From Thelonectria olida (Eukaryota > Ascomycota > Sordariomycetes > Hypocreales > Nectriaceae), in contig JAGPYM010000002.1 in the NCBI GenBank assembly GCA_020736575.1, positions 868,001 through 932,000 on the forward strand: a stretch of DNA of 64,000 bases, written 5' to 3'. The notes beneath the pieces are model-generated. The model saw nothing but the letters and a program-made list of their open reading frames with translations. It did no database searches and was not told the origin of the DNA. The translations under genes were made by a program, and so were the position numbers. This document shows positions 12,701-23,422 of this stretch, one piece after another; position 1 is the stretch's first letter, and each line of letters opens with the position of its first letter.

Positions 12701-15700
12701 CCCAGCCGAGCCAGCCCCATCCCAGCTCTCTACCCGCGCTCCACGCCTTGTGTTCGGCTCGCCATCATGACCGCTGGGTACGGTACACAGAAATCTCGCA
12801 TGAAGTAACGGCCTTCCTCTCGAGAAACCCCTGGCACACGGACACCACCGAACCGATAGAGTCACATGGGGCCATACCGTAACTTTCTCCGGCCTGCTGG
12901 TCAGCCAATGCCCGCCCACGTCTTGGCTTGAAGGATCGAGATTCTAGGCCCTAACGGTATTCCAAATTCCCATTGTCGAAAATGGGCGATTTCGTCCGAA
13001 AACACCAAGGTTCCGGGGTCAATGTTTCCGGCACAGTGTCACTGGTCGTGCTTTAGCAGCGCAGTGTCGTCGCTCATGGGCCATTGCTATCAGTGCGTGC
13101 TCCTCGCTTCGCTGCTTTCCCGAATACCACTGGAACCTGCTGGAGACACTGGAGAGACAACAATCGTTGGGAAAAGTCGGCGCACCGGCGAAGCGCCGAA
13201 ACTATCGACGGCGAACTTCAGTTTCTGGTACAGGTCCGTGGTGGAATGATGGGAGATATATCGCTTCATGCAGAGGTCAACCCGTTATTTGTTCTACAAG
13301 ATGGGCCATTTGACTGAGGTTTCACCAGTTACAGAACACCTAATCGACGCCATGACGAAAGCCGGAGGTCACCTTGGTTATCATCCAAACCTTGGAAGGC
13401 CATGCCATGTGGTCATGAACAACGGGCAGTTAGAGGGAGAAACCGCGTGGTTGTGGTGCAGCTTATTAAGAATCCGAGAAAAAAAAAACCCACTCCCCGC
13501 TGAGGCTTCCGCTGCCGACCTGGAGTGGTAAGTGGTGCGATCCATGAGCCAAAATCCGATTTCCGTCAAAACCATGGCTCGATGGCGATCAGGAACGTCC
13601 GGGGGGCACTCCACCCCCCCCCCCCCCCCCTTGGAACAGCAAAACGTTATGTTTGCAAGCCGTCGAAAACTTCTTTTGGGCGAACGTACTCATCATGCGT
13701 TCCGCGAGGCGAAACCCGATACGATGCAGGCCACAACCGTTTTGTTTCTCACTCGTTTAGGGGAATGGGGATAACGATTCTGTACTTTGTGCATGGCGAG
13801 ACACGGCACGGGAGAAGACCTCTCACCACGCACGCATATACAAGCATGAATGGGATCGAGATCTGACCATGGCCGATGTGAACGTCTGTGTATCTCTGCA
13901 TTTCCCCAGGGCTATCCGATCATGGTCAGTTGGTCAACTGAGGGATGAGTTGACATGGTCGTTGCGAGTCAAGCCATGACCTGCCGACCAAAACCTTCCG
14001 AACGAAGCCTCGGATATTTATTAAACATGTTCAGAGTATTGTTGCCGTGATCGCAAGTTAGCATGACCAGCAAGATGGCCAAATTCTCAGTGCATCTGAG
14101 TCAGCTGTCTGGGTTTCTCATCTGCTCCGACTCCAACGACGATGTCGAGGAGCGATGGGCTGGGTCTTCCCAGGCATCTGGACGTGGTTCGTTGTTACAT
14201 CGGGATTGGAGCCAGCTTGGGCCAATTCAACGTCTGGTGATCGTCTCGACAGGCATGTTGACAAGCAAAGGCCGGGGAGGAGCATCCAATAGGCCGTTGG
14301 TTGTTGGGTGGTAGCTTTGGCAGATTTGGTATGGAGGTCGGCGAATGTCGATTGGCATTTGCCATAACCTCGCGACGAAAGTGCCGTGCCGCGACACAAT
14401 GCCAACGCGTGCTCAAAGAAAACGACTCTCGACTTAGACAAGCTCGGTGGCGCCCCTCGATGCCACAAGTGAGACCCAGGGCTTCTGGACGCATGTATTT
14501 CTACAGCGCGAGGAATACCAACACGCCCGTCCTTGGCGCGGGACGCCAGTCCCAGGAGGACCCCCTTCACGAATTCCACCCCCCCCCGGTCCCCATCCGA
14601 TGCTGCTGTGCCAGTGCCATTTCTCTCCACACGCCTTCACTTCACCTTCGCTCCTCTCACGACTTTCCAAGCTTTGTTTTCGCTTCAACACCCTGTCCTT
14701 TTTCCCATTGCCTGGTTCATTTGCCGGTGGCTGCGGTACCTCTCTGTTTTTATCCCATTCCCCTGGACCCTGCTAATGGATCCGTGCGGATCCTGAGATG
14801 CCCTAATTCCAAACTTATTGTTGACTATTTGTTCAAGTACCCTCCTCTTACCTTATTGCACCTCAACTTGCACTCGTGAAGGTGTTCTATAACAGCCTCA
14901 ACTCTTCACTCCCACACACTCCTCCTCCAATTTAAAGTCTTCTTCTGAATAATAACAAAGAAGATCATACACCCCTTCGGACCCTCTAGGACCCTCGAAC
15001 GGACCCATTTGTCTTCAACCTCCTCGTCTGCCGCTGCATCGTGCATCCACACCAGGTCAGCAGGAACCCTAGGTCCAGAACCTCGAAGCCGATTCAACTT
15101 GCATCAGCCCCGGCCTGGTTGTCTCCCCAGTCACCTCATCTGTCACCTCATAAGATCATACCCGAGATCACCTGCCCGCAAAGATCATCAGTCCTGCCTC
15201 TTTCTCAACCGTCAGTCTCCCGTCTTCCGTAACCGTGGAAAAGAGTCTTCCCTGATACCCACTCGGGCCAACCCTGCTTGGAGAATCGAGATAGATCATC
15301 TCTCTGACTCTGGTCTGGGGTGTGCCACTATTCGACCATCTACACCCTCAGCATCTGTTCGACGTCTTCTTCCCGTCACCTCACCCCTTCAGATGTCTAG
15401 CTTTGGCTTCAACCCCATGTCAATTGCTTCTTCGTTATCAAACTTCTCCATACTCTTTCCCATCTCCCCTTGCTTCCAACTCATCACCAGTTAGCGGCTG
15501 CAGCTGTTGCTCCCCACTTTGTCTCTTTTCTTGCTTCCGTCCTTTCGATCGTAGGTACCTCTCCTAACCTTGTTTCCTTTCATCATCTCCCTTCCCATCA
15601 TTCAAACTAGCAAGGATCTTCTCGGCTGCTTAGCGATGGCGCTCGACTCTTTTCTTCCTGTCTCCCACATCAAACTCCACGTTCTATTCTGACTTCATCG

Positions 15701-16239
15701 ACATTAACCACTGCCCTTCCATAGGTCGTACCTTTCCTCGCACTCTCCCAATAAGTCCACCAAGAGAGGTTGCTTGTGGACGAACGTGTAGAGACTCTCC
15801 AAGTCCGTTACGCTCTGTCCTTGGAGTTGACACGTCTCGACCTCCCTATCGCTCAGGAGGGCATAACACCACCGTCCTCGACCCCGCCTCAGGTATCCAC
15901 CGACTCAGGCGCCAACGAACAGCAAGACCAAGAAGAACACACGAGTGCTCTCAGTCATCACAAGTTCCCGTTCTGTCGAAGTGATCGCCAGCTACGACGA
16001 CCACTCTGACACCATCCTTCCCCCTTGATATTCCTGGGTTATCTCGTTCCAACAACCATCTTGTAGCGGTGGGCGCCGAGACCACGCCCCTACCCAATTA
16101 CCCTGGGCCGCCAGTGCCTACTTTGGCCAACATCACAACTCGAATTGGTACCCGATACATGTCTCGTACCACCTGGTCCATTGTGAATAGAAACCCAGTT
16201 ACCGTAAGGAAAGCCAGCTTGATGCGGCCCGTCATCTGC
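9729..16239. other. 6.5-kb gene-poor divergent gap, including a probable long leader of the HMG-box gene
   Basis: This is the largest gap in the window, between divergent genes. Open frames up to 204 codons exist (9,920-10,534 and 10,518-11,009, +) but are Arg/Pro/Ser/Cys-rich with no domain-like patterning. G runs near 11,285-11,298 and a C17 tract at 13,614-13,630 are present. From about 14,560 to 16,000 the + strand is strongly pyrimidine-rich, which suggests a long 5' leader with several upstream ORFs for the SAM/HMG gene. No RNA gene recognised. Confidence 0.5.
13614..13630 (+). repeat. Poly-C homopolymer (C17)
   Basis: Seventeen consecutive C bases follow a G6 run by a few bases. It lies in the gene-poor gap. 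It is prone to length errors in sequencing and to slippage in replication. Confidence 0.95.
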
Positions 16240-17975
16240 ATGGCTTCCGAGCTTGAGACAATCTTCACGGAGTTGGGCTTGACCCAGTATCTCGACGCGT
16301 TCGTTGATCAAGGCTTTGACGAATGGGATATCATTCTCGACATACAAGAGTCAGACCTGTGAGTACGGCAACTTAGTGGGCATAGACTTGTTGGCTGACA
16401 CTGTCGTCTTAGGGACGTTTTGGGTGTGAAACTTGGTCATCGAAGGGTATGTACATCACACAAGCCACTTCCACTCGGATACGTGACTGACTTGGAACAA
16501 ACAACAGAAACTCCAAAGACGGATAGCAAATGCTCGAGGGATTTCCCCTAGTGCGGCATTGGTATCACCCGTTCGACCTACATCCGAAGAGATTAAGCAC
16601 GAGACCCCGCGGACCGAACCAAGCCGACCAGAAAGTACCCAAGAAGTCCAGGGAGTGACGAAACGCAAGTATCGCAGGCATCCAAAGGTATAGCACAATC
16701 CATGGACGACTGGATTCGTAATGACGACATCGCTAATTGGAGCGATTTAGTCTGACGAAAATGCCCCTGAACGACCTCCATCTGCCTATGTCTTGTTCTC
16801 CAACAGTGAGTTGACCAAGGCCCCTTCCAACCCCTTGCTGGCTTTGCGAAGCGGTTTTAACGATGTGACGCTTATGTAGAGATGAGAGAAGATTTGAAGA
16901 GCCAAAACCTTAGTTTTACTGAGATTGCGAAACTGGTGGGCGAAAACTGGCAAAACCTGCCGGGGGCTGAGAAGGAGGCCTATGAAGGCCAAGCCAATTC
17001 GGACAAAGAAAAGTACCACCGCGAGCTGGTCGAGTACAAGAAGACTAGCGAGTACAAGAAGTATACGCGGTACCTCCAAGAGTTCAAAGAGAAGCAAGCA
17101 AAGCAAAGCCAAGGTCGGTGCCCGACATATGGGTGTTATTGTTTAGCCATCTCGAAGGGCCCTTGTAGCTGACAAGTTATTTTGGAACAGCCAGCGATGT
17201 ATCGAAGCGATTAAAACTGCGAAACGGTAGCAGCACGAGTGGCACGGCTACCCCTGGAGGAACCACATTAAATGGACACACCAGCGGCAGCGGCAGCGGC
17301 AGCGAGAGAGTATTCGAGAGCGAGCCGCCATTTCGGAAAGAGAGGTTGGGTTCGGTAGCGTCGATTGCTGAATCACAACATTCGACAGCACATACCATGG
17401 TGTCCCAGACCAACTCGAACGAGGACACCATGTCGTCGCCTCGCGGGGGTCCCTATGATGCCGGCAGTCCAAAGGAGTCGCACCATCAACCTCCCCGCCG
17501 ACAAGGATCATGGCGAGAAGGAACGAGAGGGGTTGACGGTCCTCATCAACACCTTCCATCGCTCTCAGACATGCTTGACGATGGTAGAAGGGCGATTCCA
17601 CCACCACCAACAGAGAACAACGCCACGCATTTGTCGACAGGTTTCGTTGCTGCGAACCACCCTAGGTCATTTCCGGAGATGTCTAACGGACTCCATGGAA
17701 CGGCGACGCCTCGAGGGCCTCTTCTTCGCCATGACCATTCCTCTAATAGCAGTGTGGGATCCATCAGTCCTGGCGTGAGCTTTGCCCGCACTCCCGGCGA
17801 GGGCCCGTTGCCCATTCACGCACTTCTTTCACATCAGACGTCGTCAGCTCCGGCTTTGGGGGCGTTCGATCGAGGCTCGCCAAACCCCATGGTGGGAGCG
17901 GCAACTCCAAGCCCAACAGACCCTGCGAGACTACCGTTTGGGCGCAACGTCGGACCCAGGGGATATGGTACTTGA
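16240..17975 (+). CDS. SAM-domain plus HMG-box protein, six exons
   Basis: A putative DNA-binding regulator. Exons: 16240-16358, 16413-16446, 16508-16687, 16751-16805, 16880-17113 and 17191-17975, giving 468 aa. Residues of about 5-60 form a SAM domain (LGLTQYLDAFVDQGFDEW, then LGVKLGHRRKLQRRIA), a protein-interaction module. Residues of about 115-190 form an HMG box: the start RPPSAYVLFSN, the core EIAKLVGENWQNLP and the end KEKYHRELVEYK. Such boxes bend DNA in the minor groove. The remaining 270 residues are Ser/Pro/Gly-rich and probably disordered. The start at 16240 is chosen because it falls just before the SAM fold; the same frame is open to 16069, so a longer N-terminus is possible. 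A nuclear or nucleoid location cannot be told from sequence. The fusion, not the identity of a named regulator, is what I can support. Confidence 0.86.
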
Positions 17976-19560
17976 CCCTCTCGATGTAGAGATTTCGTCA
18001 AGGAGTCAAGCTAATGCGGCTCACAAGGCTCCCATGTGGCGCTACCCACCGGCAACTTGGTGAAGGTAGAACAGTCTAGAGACGAGGATGTGGTGATGAA
18101 GAATGCCCCTCGTTTCGTGTCCTACGGAGAAGGTTACCCGCGAAGAACACGCCTTGACGGGGTGAGTGCTCTGTTGAGGGCCGGCGAGATTGTTGAGAAT
18201 AATGACCGAGATGACGGAGAGTTCATGAGGTAGATGGAACTGCGGGAAGGGGCGGCAGCCATTGGGTTGGCTTTGACAGGCGGCGTGACAGCCTGCCATC
18301 GATTGATACCCATCAAGGAGACGATGTATGAGACGGACGCTTTCCTTTGGATGGCCACGCATTTATCGAATGCTTCAGTGGTGATGATGGCGTTCAGGTT
18401 GAACTTCAGCGGGGCATGATAAAAATCGACTGGGAAATTGTTGGGTTGGGTAATGGGTAATGACCGTACACGCAGATATCATGCCACCATGCCATGGGCT
18501 TTTTGTTTCCCTCATCATATTTGCTTGCGTGAACCGTCAATCGTGAATCGTGGAGTCGTCGAGTCGTCGATTGCTGCTAGTCGGTGCCAGGTGAGAGTTA
18601 GGGGCGAGACTTAGGAAAGAGGACTAGAAGTAGAATTAAAGAAACGAGTCCAAGAAGACGTGTCGGTTGGATTCTCATGATACGTCAGGTAAATGCATCT
18701 GAACGAAGTCGTCATAAGGGCCTGATTTTCGCTCAGCTTTCGACGTCATGGGTTGTGAATTGAAGCGGGGGGCCTCGACTAATTGTCGGGAGTCGGGGAC
18801 GATGAAAGGTGCCCCACCCACATCTTCGAGCAGCGAAAAGAAGGCTTCCTGGACGAGAGGATGTGCGGTTGCTTTTAAGCTGCTCGCCGATATGCATGAG
18901 AATGGATTGATTACCAATTCAAGGTGAGCAGATATGAGAGGGGTTGAGGGAGGGGAGTAATCATGGAACCGTGGCAATGGCCTCTTCGTTCATGTCGGAT
19001 ACCGGGCTCGTCTCCGTGACCGAAGGTGGCATGATATGATGCATCACAGCTTGGGAAACAGGAACAATATGTGGGAAGAAGAAGAAGGTGAAAGGAAACT
19101 TGTTTCATTGTTGAGGTCCGAAGCAGATATACCTGGCCTTCCTTGTACGTACACGCAGAGCACGTCTCTGTAGTATGTATCTAACCAACCACATACTATC
19201 AATTCCGAAAGCCGACAGTACAGTACATCGAGGAACATGCAACATGGGATCTTCATTTCAAGCTTGGTGTCAATTACTTCCGTCTATCCCTCATTGCCTG
19301 TTTCATTCGTTCCTTCGTCATCTTCCGTCATGGCCTCCTCCCAACGCCAACATGTTCGTCAAAAGGATATCATCTCTTATATCTTCATCACCCATCAGTG
19401 CAGAACAGGAAAGCTGCGCCGCGTACAAGTATCCCGCCGCCCCATAATGATACAATGTCATGGCATCCATCAGCCATACTTGGTCATCGGCATACGCAAA
19501 GTAGCCAGATGCGTCAAAACATCATCCCACTTGCCACTTTGCTTGCCACTCGCTCAGCTA
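17976..19560. other. Convergent intergenic region
   Basis: This 1.6-kb spacer lies between convergent 3' ends. A short GTCGTCGA-type direct repetition occurs near 18,550-18,575. No coding frame with credible composition is seen; it presumably contains both 3' UTRs. Confidence 0.45.
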
Positions 19561-22182
19561 CTACTCTGCTCCTTCAGTGATTTCCGCCGTCCAATCTTTG
19601 CGGATGTTTAGCTCCGAAAGATCATCCGTCTTCTCGATGGAAAGGCCCTTCTCGTTGGCCAGGTGCAAAAGGCAGATGAAGCAGTACGATGTCGAGATGT
19701 CGTCCATGACAGGTTTGGGATACACCGACTGTAGGTTGTTCATTACCGATGTGAACTTCAGGGGCTCCTCCTCTGAACCCTCTCGTGGTGGCGCCTCTGC
19801 AGGTTTCTGTCGCGCCATGTTAGAATCAGTCAAAGATTTTCAAGGATAATCAAGAAAGACAATCGTACCTCAAGCTGCTCAATGCCCATGCCCTTCCAAA
19901 GCTCCTCCTTCAGCCTTCGCACATCCACCTTCTTCGCCACTCGCGCGTACTGCACATACTCAGGGCGTACGCGCCTCGTCTGTGTCACAAGCGTTGTGCC
20001 AAATGCTCCAGTGTTGGTCACCGTCTCGCCGTTAAGTAGGCTGGTTATGCCTCCGTTCTCGGTCAAGCCGACTTGACCTTCGGCGCCAGGCGAGAAATGT
20101 TCCCGGGCATCCGCAAATTCCAAGTCATCATCATCGTCGACATCACCTCCCGGGAACGGCATTCCATCGTCCTGGAAGAAGTTGGCGTCATAATCGCCCT
20201 CGGGAAGTGCTGTTTCCTCTGTGTTCAACATGGGTGCTTTTTGGCTGGCCCAGAATGCCTCGTCCATCTCTCCCTCGGGTTTGTTTTCCTGGGCAGTGGT
20301 GCCGAATACGCCTCCTCGGGCACCAAGTCCGGTGCGTCGACGACCCATGCGCGCCTTCGGCTTGAGGAAAAGACTTAGTAGCGACCTGGAGTTGAAGTGC
20401 TTGTCATCGGGTAGAAGGTTGCGTGACTTTGACACCCAGTCCTTCTTGGGCATACTAATGGCCGAGTTGCTGCTGGCCTGCGTATATATCGTGTCGGCGA
20501 TGCTCGAGTCGAGGGGAGAGGCAAAGTCGATCTCGAATGGCTCCTTTTCTTTGCGCTTCTTGGTCTCTCCCGCGGGCTTGCTGACGTCCTTGATCTTTCT
20601 AATCCTCCAATGTTCGGCGCTGGTCCAGTTCTTCTGTAGGGCTTGGTCGAAAAAGCCCAAGATATCTTCGTGCATCTTATCGGCTTTTTGAGCACTTGTC
20701 ATCGACACGACATATTCACCCTTTTCGTCGAATCCCTCGCCATCCGCTCCCTCTTCACCCAGACCCGCATCGTAAACTCGCATCTGTGGCTCCAAGGCAG
20801 CTTCTCGAGCCCAAGCCTCGCCTCCTTCACCGAAGGCCACATCGGCCACAACGTCAAAAGCGCCCAGACCAAGATCGTCGTCGTCAAAACCAGCAGGAGC
20901 GTCGCCATCGATAACCAAGCCAGAGTTGTCTCCAAAAGCCCCAGGCGTCTTGTCCTTATCTTGATCTTGCCTCCAATCTTCGGGGGCTTTCAAGAATGGA
21001 ATATCCAGGGAACCAGAAGGGTCACCGAGATCGAAGGTCTTCAGAGATGGGCAAACATCAAGTTCGTCCAGACGGTGAAGGTCGGGGATGAACCTGGCTC
21101 CGAGAGTGCCCACGTCAATCTCAACATTCGCCTCGTCTTCTTCCTCCTCTTGCTTCTCCTCCTCTTCTTGTTCATCAGCCTCATCTTCGCCTTCACCCTC
21201 CTCGTCTTCGCCCATCCCTCCCTTATTCTTCTTCCCAAGTGTAGCAGCGTCACCAGTATCGTCACTGCTGTCGAACACAATGCGGCCTTGCGAATCAATC
21301 ATAAGGTGGTTAAGAAGAAGGCCCTTGGCACCACCCTCGTCGAAATCTGCAGATGCCTTCTTGAAGAGAGGGTCGACCGCGAATTCAAGCTCAAACTTTT
21401 TCAGCTGCAATGAAGTGAAGTTTGGTGCCAAAGTGGCCTCGGATGAGCGCTGGGACTTCTTCTTGGGCTTCTTCTTGACGTTGCCATCTTCATCAAGCTC
21501 CTCCTCTTCGTCCGTCTCTTCCCCTTCGCCACGGTCCTTTTTCTTGGCATTATTGCTGTCGGCCAGACCGCTCAATAGTTTGCCCGTCTCGGTCGCGACA
21601 CTGTCGACTCGATTTGTGTAGATCTTGACACATCCATCCAGTGTGCAACTAGCCTTTTGGAAGTTGACACCATCACCTTCTTTGAGCAGAGACATGTCAT
21701 GGAAGTAATCGATTAGGGCAAAGTTCCATGAATTCGTCGCATTGATCTTGTTGTCCGTGGCCATCTTCATCCATTCTTCGAAGTTGGCGAGAAGGGGAAC
21801 ACGCTTCATAGGCGTGACCACGGATCCACCAACTACGAAGCCCTCGTCGTCTTCAGTGCCTGCGCGGGCGCCACGGGGAGTGCGGGGATCGGACATCGGG
21901 GAGCCATTTTCCATGTCGTCCAGCCTGAGGCTGACTTTTCGCGGGGTTGCGGCTTTCTTGATCTCGTTGATCTGCTTCTCGTACATCGCTCTTCGTGAGC
22001 TCATTCGCTGTCCCTTTTCGTGGGCATCATCATTCAGGGGAATTCTACATGCTGGATTAGGGCTTGGCTGCTACAAGTAGTCGCAAGGCTACTCACTTCA
22101 TGGGGGATTTAAAGGGAGAACCGGAACCGCCAATAGAAGGTCTGGCGCTCCCCGCGCGCGGATTCTGGGCTACGCGAGGCAT
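19561..22182 (-). CDS. brn1: Condensin kleisin subunit (Barren/Brn1/CAP-H)
   Basis: The kleisin of condensin, which bridges the SMC2/SMC4 heads in mitotic chromosome compaction. Exons on the minus strand: 22182-22097, 22044-19869 and 19806-19561, giving 835 aa, a normal length. The short first exon supplies the 28-residue N-terminus MPRVAQNPRAGS plus a splice codon; a start at the next Met would lose 40 residues. The N-terminal region carries several Ser/Thr-Pro sites (SPFKSP, ATPRK, PRTPRG), which fits CDK control known for condensin. Residues of about 75-140 match the Barren N-terminal helical segment (FEEWMKMATDNKINATNSWN). A long Glu/Asp-rich stretch lies near residues 300-335, and the C-terminal kleisin end includes SELNIRKDW. 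An MCB-like ACGCGC core lies 54 bp upstream. Head to head with the exchanger gene. Confidence 0.93.
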
Positions 22183-23422
22183 GATGGGCTTAGTTGGCGA
22201 GTTGGTGATGCGGTTGTTGCTTCCGTCCACTTGTCGCGCGTCGTCGTCGTGGTGTTGGCGCCCAGTGAAAGTAAACAAAATAAAGAGTGACGTGGGGTAT
22301 GTTGGAGCCTGTCGATTCAGGCACCAAACCGGCGGGCGGTGTAACTGCAAGTGGAGGGGCCAGACGGGAGGTATTGGTGGAGAAGGGAAGGTGCGGAGGT
22401 ACTTCTCCGCGTCAGTGCGGTACCTGATGTGTGTTGGCGTTTGCACTTTAACACGTGCGAGAGGAAGGCATTTAGCCAGGTACCACGGTACCGTGAAGCT
22501 GCTGGCCAGACTGGGGTGGGTCACAGGAAAGGTAACGACGAGGGACACACACACATGTCACTACAGCGTCCTTTATGGTGGAAAGTACGCCAATGGGCAT
22601 CCAATGGCAATGGCTCTGATGTGGCCTCTGTGTTTCAATAAATCATGCGTTCTATGTAAGAGATGTGGCAAGTGTCTGACGTATCTTGTACTTCGTAGGC
22701 ATCAAACAACGAAGACTCCTTAGGTAGGAAGGTCGGATGCGAGGTTTCAATACGTATTGGCCGTTGGTGTTTGGGCGGCCTCCTGCCAGCCTAAGAAAGC
22801 AAGCTTAATCGTCCCCACCACCTTTTTGCATCTGCAATGAACCTACGACGAGGTAACTACTTCCTAATAAATTACCTACCGAGACTACCTGCCGTGGACA
22901 TTCGCCGCAGAGATAGACAGGGAAGGCACGGCTGGGATCAAGAAAATGGGCGAAGCATAGTGAGTTAAAGGAAAGAACGCGACGCTAGGTCGGTTAGCAT
23001 CCCACTTCGGGAATGATCTGGACGGCGACACAAAGTAATGACATGATGCACTTGATACATTTCAATTGAGTCAGGGTACCTTAGCCTTGTAATTCCTTGT
23101 TTCTCCTTCACCTCTGCGCCTTCGTGGAGGCCTTTCTCTCTTTCATATTTCCTCTTTTTCAGCATCACTAACATCGCATCGTGCACCTACACCGAACACG
23201 GCGCCGCATCGTCTTACTCTCGTCCGGCACCCGAAGATTCCCGCTGCCGTTGCGACCCCCTCTGCCTCCTCGGTCCCCCCGTCACCCACGACATCGGCCT
23301 GGCCAGCTTCACCCCGAATACGACTTCTTCTAGACCGAGCGAACTCTCGAACAACCATGATTTGTACAAGCCCCGCGTTATGACATGTCGACGACCGAAA
23401 TCCTGAACCCTCGAAGCCCAAC
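22183..23422. other. Divergent promoter region, condensin / cation exchanger
   Basis: This 1.24-kb region is shared by two divergent genes. The last 350 bases before the exchanger start are pyrimidine-rich, as expected for its leader. The frame at 22,064-22,723 (+) overlaps the condensin first exon and is not protein-like. Confidence 0.5.
22236..22241 (-). promoter_or_regulatory. MCB-like element (ACGCGC) upstream of the condensin gene
   Basis: On the minus strand the sequence reads ACGCGC inside a CGACGCGCGACA context, 54 bp upstream of the condensin start codon. ACGCG is the core bound by MBF/Res-type factors in yeasts; a role here is inference. Confidence 0.35.

Noticed and set aside
15009..15494. 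161-codon frame considered as an upstream exon of the SAM/HMG gene
   Set aside because: No donor/acceptor pair joins it in phase to the SAM domain that I could support, and its content is Ser/Pro/Arg low complexity. Better seen as a uORF in a leader.
20643..21621. Long + strand frames (177 and 256 codons) opposite the condensin gene
   Set aside because: They are antisense shadows of the acidic, biased condensin coding sequence. Ser/Leu-rich composition mirrors the Glu/Asp codons of the real gene.
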